Of a DNA stretch of 64,000 nucleotides, positions 62,488 to 64,000 are shown in pieces. Source of the DNA: CAYULW01 sp964445815 (GTDB lineage: Bacteria > Bacteroidota > Bacteroidia > Flavobacteriales_E > Vicingaceae); the NCBI GenBank assembly GCA_964445815.1, contig CAYULW010000004.1, forward strand, positions 444,087 through 508,086, given 5' to 3'. The notes below the pieces were generated by a model. That model ran no database searches. It was not told the DNA's origin and saw nothing but the letters and a program-made list of their open reading frames with translations. The translations under genes and the position numbers were made by a program. The stretch's first letter is position 1, and each line of letters starts with the position of its first letter.

Positions 62488-64000
62488 ATGTTTAAGGTCT
62501 TAAAATATATTCTAGAACTTAGCAAGTGTTGTATTACACAGCACTTAGAATGGATCAAACTGCAATTGAGAAATTCAAAATTGATCATTCAGTTTGCGCT
62601 GCTCGTATTCCTGCTTCATTTTTTTCAGTCAGAAAGCAAAGCGCAAACGCCTAAGGGTTTTCAGTGGATCAGACATCATGGGGATGAAATTACAGCCAAT
62701 CTTGAAAGAGTTAAGGATATTCAAACCGATCAGTTTGGCAATATCTATGTGGCGGGCGAAGTGAATGAGATTTTTGCGAGAGACAGCAATGGGAATGCCA
62801 TTCCAAGTATTCGCTATGCCCCATTTGATAGCATACTTAATAATGGAGGCAGAGACATTTGGCTCGCCAAATACAATGCACAAGGAGATCTTCTATGGCA
62901 TAGATATGCGGGTAGTGGACATAACAGTGATGCTTATTTTGATTTGAAAGTTGATGCAAATGGAAACAGTTATATAAGTGGTGAGATTTTCGATAATAGC
63001 AATAGACCACCAAAATCATTTGGTGGCATTCCATTAGATAAAGATCAGGTAGGATCCTTCATCGCTAAAGTTTCTCCAAACGGGCATTTGATGTGGCATA
63101 AAAATTTTGGAGGAGATACCATTGTTCAGGCAGGCGGAGCCTATTTACCCTACTTTGCAAAACCATATGAAATTCAGCTTACTCATTCTGAAATAATTTG
63201 TCTTTTCAAAGGTGGTGGAGACGGTGGCGTTTGGGGATATCAACGCTTATTTGATATTGATTCATTAAACAATGGGATTCATGTCGCACATTTTGACCTC
63301 AATGGAAATTACCAAAGAGTTAATAGTTTTCCATTTCCTCACTATGATCGATTACCTCAGATTTTTAATATCAATTGTAATGAACGGGGTTATTTCATTT
63401 CAGGCATGTTAAATCGCGATACTGTTTTGGTTGGAAACGATACAATTCTACAAGCGGGTGTAAATAATGCCTTTGTTTTTGCTTTTGATAGTACTCTCAA
63501 TTATATAAGTTCATTTTATGGTACAAATACTTTTGACCAGTTTTTAGATGCAAAAGTTTATGGGGATACCTTAATAGCAGCAGGACACTTCAATTTATCG
63601 GTTAATAATACAGTCAATTTTGATACAGTAACTTATACAGGTGGTTCAAATGAGTCACAAGCGGGTGGTGTTTTTATATTTGATGCATTAACTAATAAAC
63701 TATTAGGCTTCTATCCATCTAAGTCAATCGGGTTTGGTACAACTGTTATTGCCGGGTCTGCTCATTTAGATGAATTATCTTTTGGTATGGGTGGAACTTT
63801 CAATCATAGTTTAACATTCTCAAGTTCAAGTTCCTCAATTCAAGCGGTCGACAATTGTTCTAGTTGTACCAATCGAGATCTTTTCTTTGCATTATTTGAC
63901 CGTACAGGAGGATTAATCACCCAAGAGGTCATTTATTCATCAGGAGGAAGTAATGATAGAGTCCTAGCCATGCACCGTCAAGATTCTATGCTTTATATTG
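62488..64000 (+). CDS. Tandem paralogue of the SBBP T9SS protein, 3'-truncated by the window edge
   Basis: The ATG at 62488 opens MFKVLKYILELSKCCITQ, followed by a hydrophobic helix LIIQFALLVFLLHFF, a likely signal sequence with a long N-region. From TPKGFQWIRHHGDEI onward it follows the 60659 gene closely and stays open to base 64000 (DSMLYI at the edge). The stop and T9SS domain should lie just outside. It starts 20 nt after its neighbour. Confidence 0.88.
   Translation, partial: MFKVLKYILELSKCCITQHLEWIKLQLRNSKLIIQFALLVFLLHFFQSESKAQTPKGFQWIRHHGDEITANLERVKDIQTDQFGNIYVAGEVNEIFARDSNGNAIPSIRYAPFDSILNNGGRDIWLAKYNAQGDLLWHRYAGSGHNSDAYFDLKVDANGNSYISGEIFDNSNRPPKSFGGIPLDKDQVGSFIAKVSPNGHLMWHKNFGGDTIVQAGGAYLPYFAKPYEIQLTHSEIICLFKGGGDGGVWGYQRLFDIDSLNNGIHVAHFDLNGNYQRVNSFPFPHYDRLPQIFNINCNERGYFISGMLNRDTVLVGNDTILQAGVNNAFVFAFDSTLNYISSFYGTNTFDQFLDAKVYGDTLIAAGHFNLSVNNTVNFDTVTYTGGSNESQAGGVFIFDALTNKLLGFYPSKSIGFGTTVIAGSAHLDELSFGMGGTFNHSLTFSSSSSSIQAVDNCSSCTNRDLFFALFDRTGGLITQEVIYSSGGSNDRVLAMHRQDSMLYI

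Overview
The window is a gene-dense, AT-rich chromosome segment from a member of the Bacteroidota. The evidence is: type IX secretion (T9SS) C-terminal sorting domains on four proteins; many -7 boxes of the Bacteroidota form TAnnTTTG and almost no Shine-Dalgarno sequences; a DUF3276/PUR protein; an S16 with a long acidic tail; and an Hpt-Adk fusion. An MqnE homologue points to futalosine-type menaquinone synthesis. I cannot name the order with confidence. I recognised no tRNA, rRNA, CRISPR array, prophage or insertion sequence. All positions and repeats were found by eye.

Layout. 1-2575: end of hisS, overlapped by a histidine ammonia-lyase gene. 2578-5458 (minus): DUF3276 protein, outer-membrane barrel protein, purE, purK. 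5510-8367: Hpt-Adk fusion, then a convergent receiver/PAS/SpoIIE-phosphatase protein. 8460-11944 (plus): obg, PAP2 phosphatase, fluoride channel, PafA-like phosphatase. 12013-15376: an accessory island with two unknown helical-repeat proteins around two tiny paralogous peptide genes. 15459-18084 (minus): secreted DUF4252-like protein, PadR regulator, PspC protein and a small membrane protein. 18264-24229: TerC, MqnE, a secreted M43 metalloprotease and an AddB-like nuclease. 24303-31772: YwqK-like protein, mnmA, lipoprotein, TauE/SafE transporter, M42 peptidase, an unknown gene pair (one member kinase-like), nitroreductase, TrmN6. 31750-38563: rimM, rpsP, FKBP, DksA-like, DUF4442, ribH, TPR protein, recF, DciA-like, DUF6913-like, dapA. 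38547-42426: lipoprotein, PAP2, UbiA-family prenyltransferase, lpdA. 42646-52021 (plus): a seven-gene amine/amino-acid metabolism operon (class III aminotransferase, nitrilase, Orn/Lys/Arg decarboxylase, ATP-grasp ligase, C45 Ntn-hydrolase, small membrane protein, aldehyde dehydrogenase). 52160-64000: SGNH hydrolase, a 2365-residue T9SS protein and two tandem, nearly identical T9SS beta-propeller-type proteins, the last cut by the window edge.

The strongest candidate for an undescribed system is 12013-15376. Two small ORFs, 48 and 56 codons, share an almost identical hydrophobic N-terminus and the C-terminus GGILDDWDM, with a divergent middle. They lie between two large helical proteins that resemble each other weakly at their N-termini. 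The 56-codon peptide gene and the 344-residue gene carry the same upstream architecture: a palindrome touching a shared 12-mer, a 26-nt gap, a -7-like box, then the start codon. This looks like a peptide-plus-receptor signalling cassette, by analogy with RRNPP systems of Firmicutes, but that function is inference. The second candidate is the amine operon, where an ATP-grasp ligase and a C45 hydrolase sit beside a decarboxylase, a transaminase and an aldehyde dehydrogenase, which suggests a conjugate-protected amine pathway analogous to, but not homologous with, the Puu pathway.
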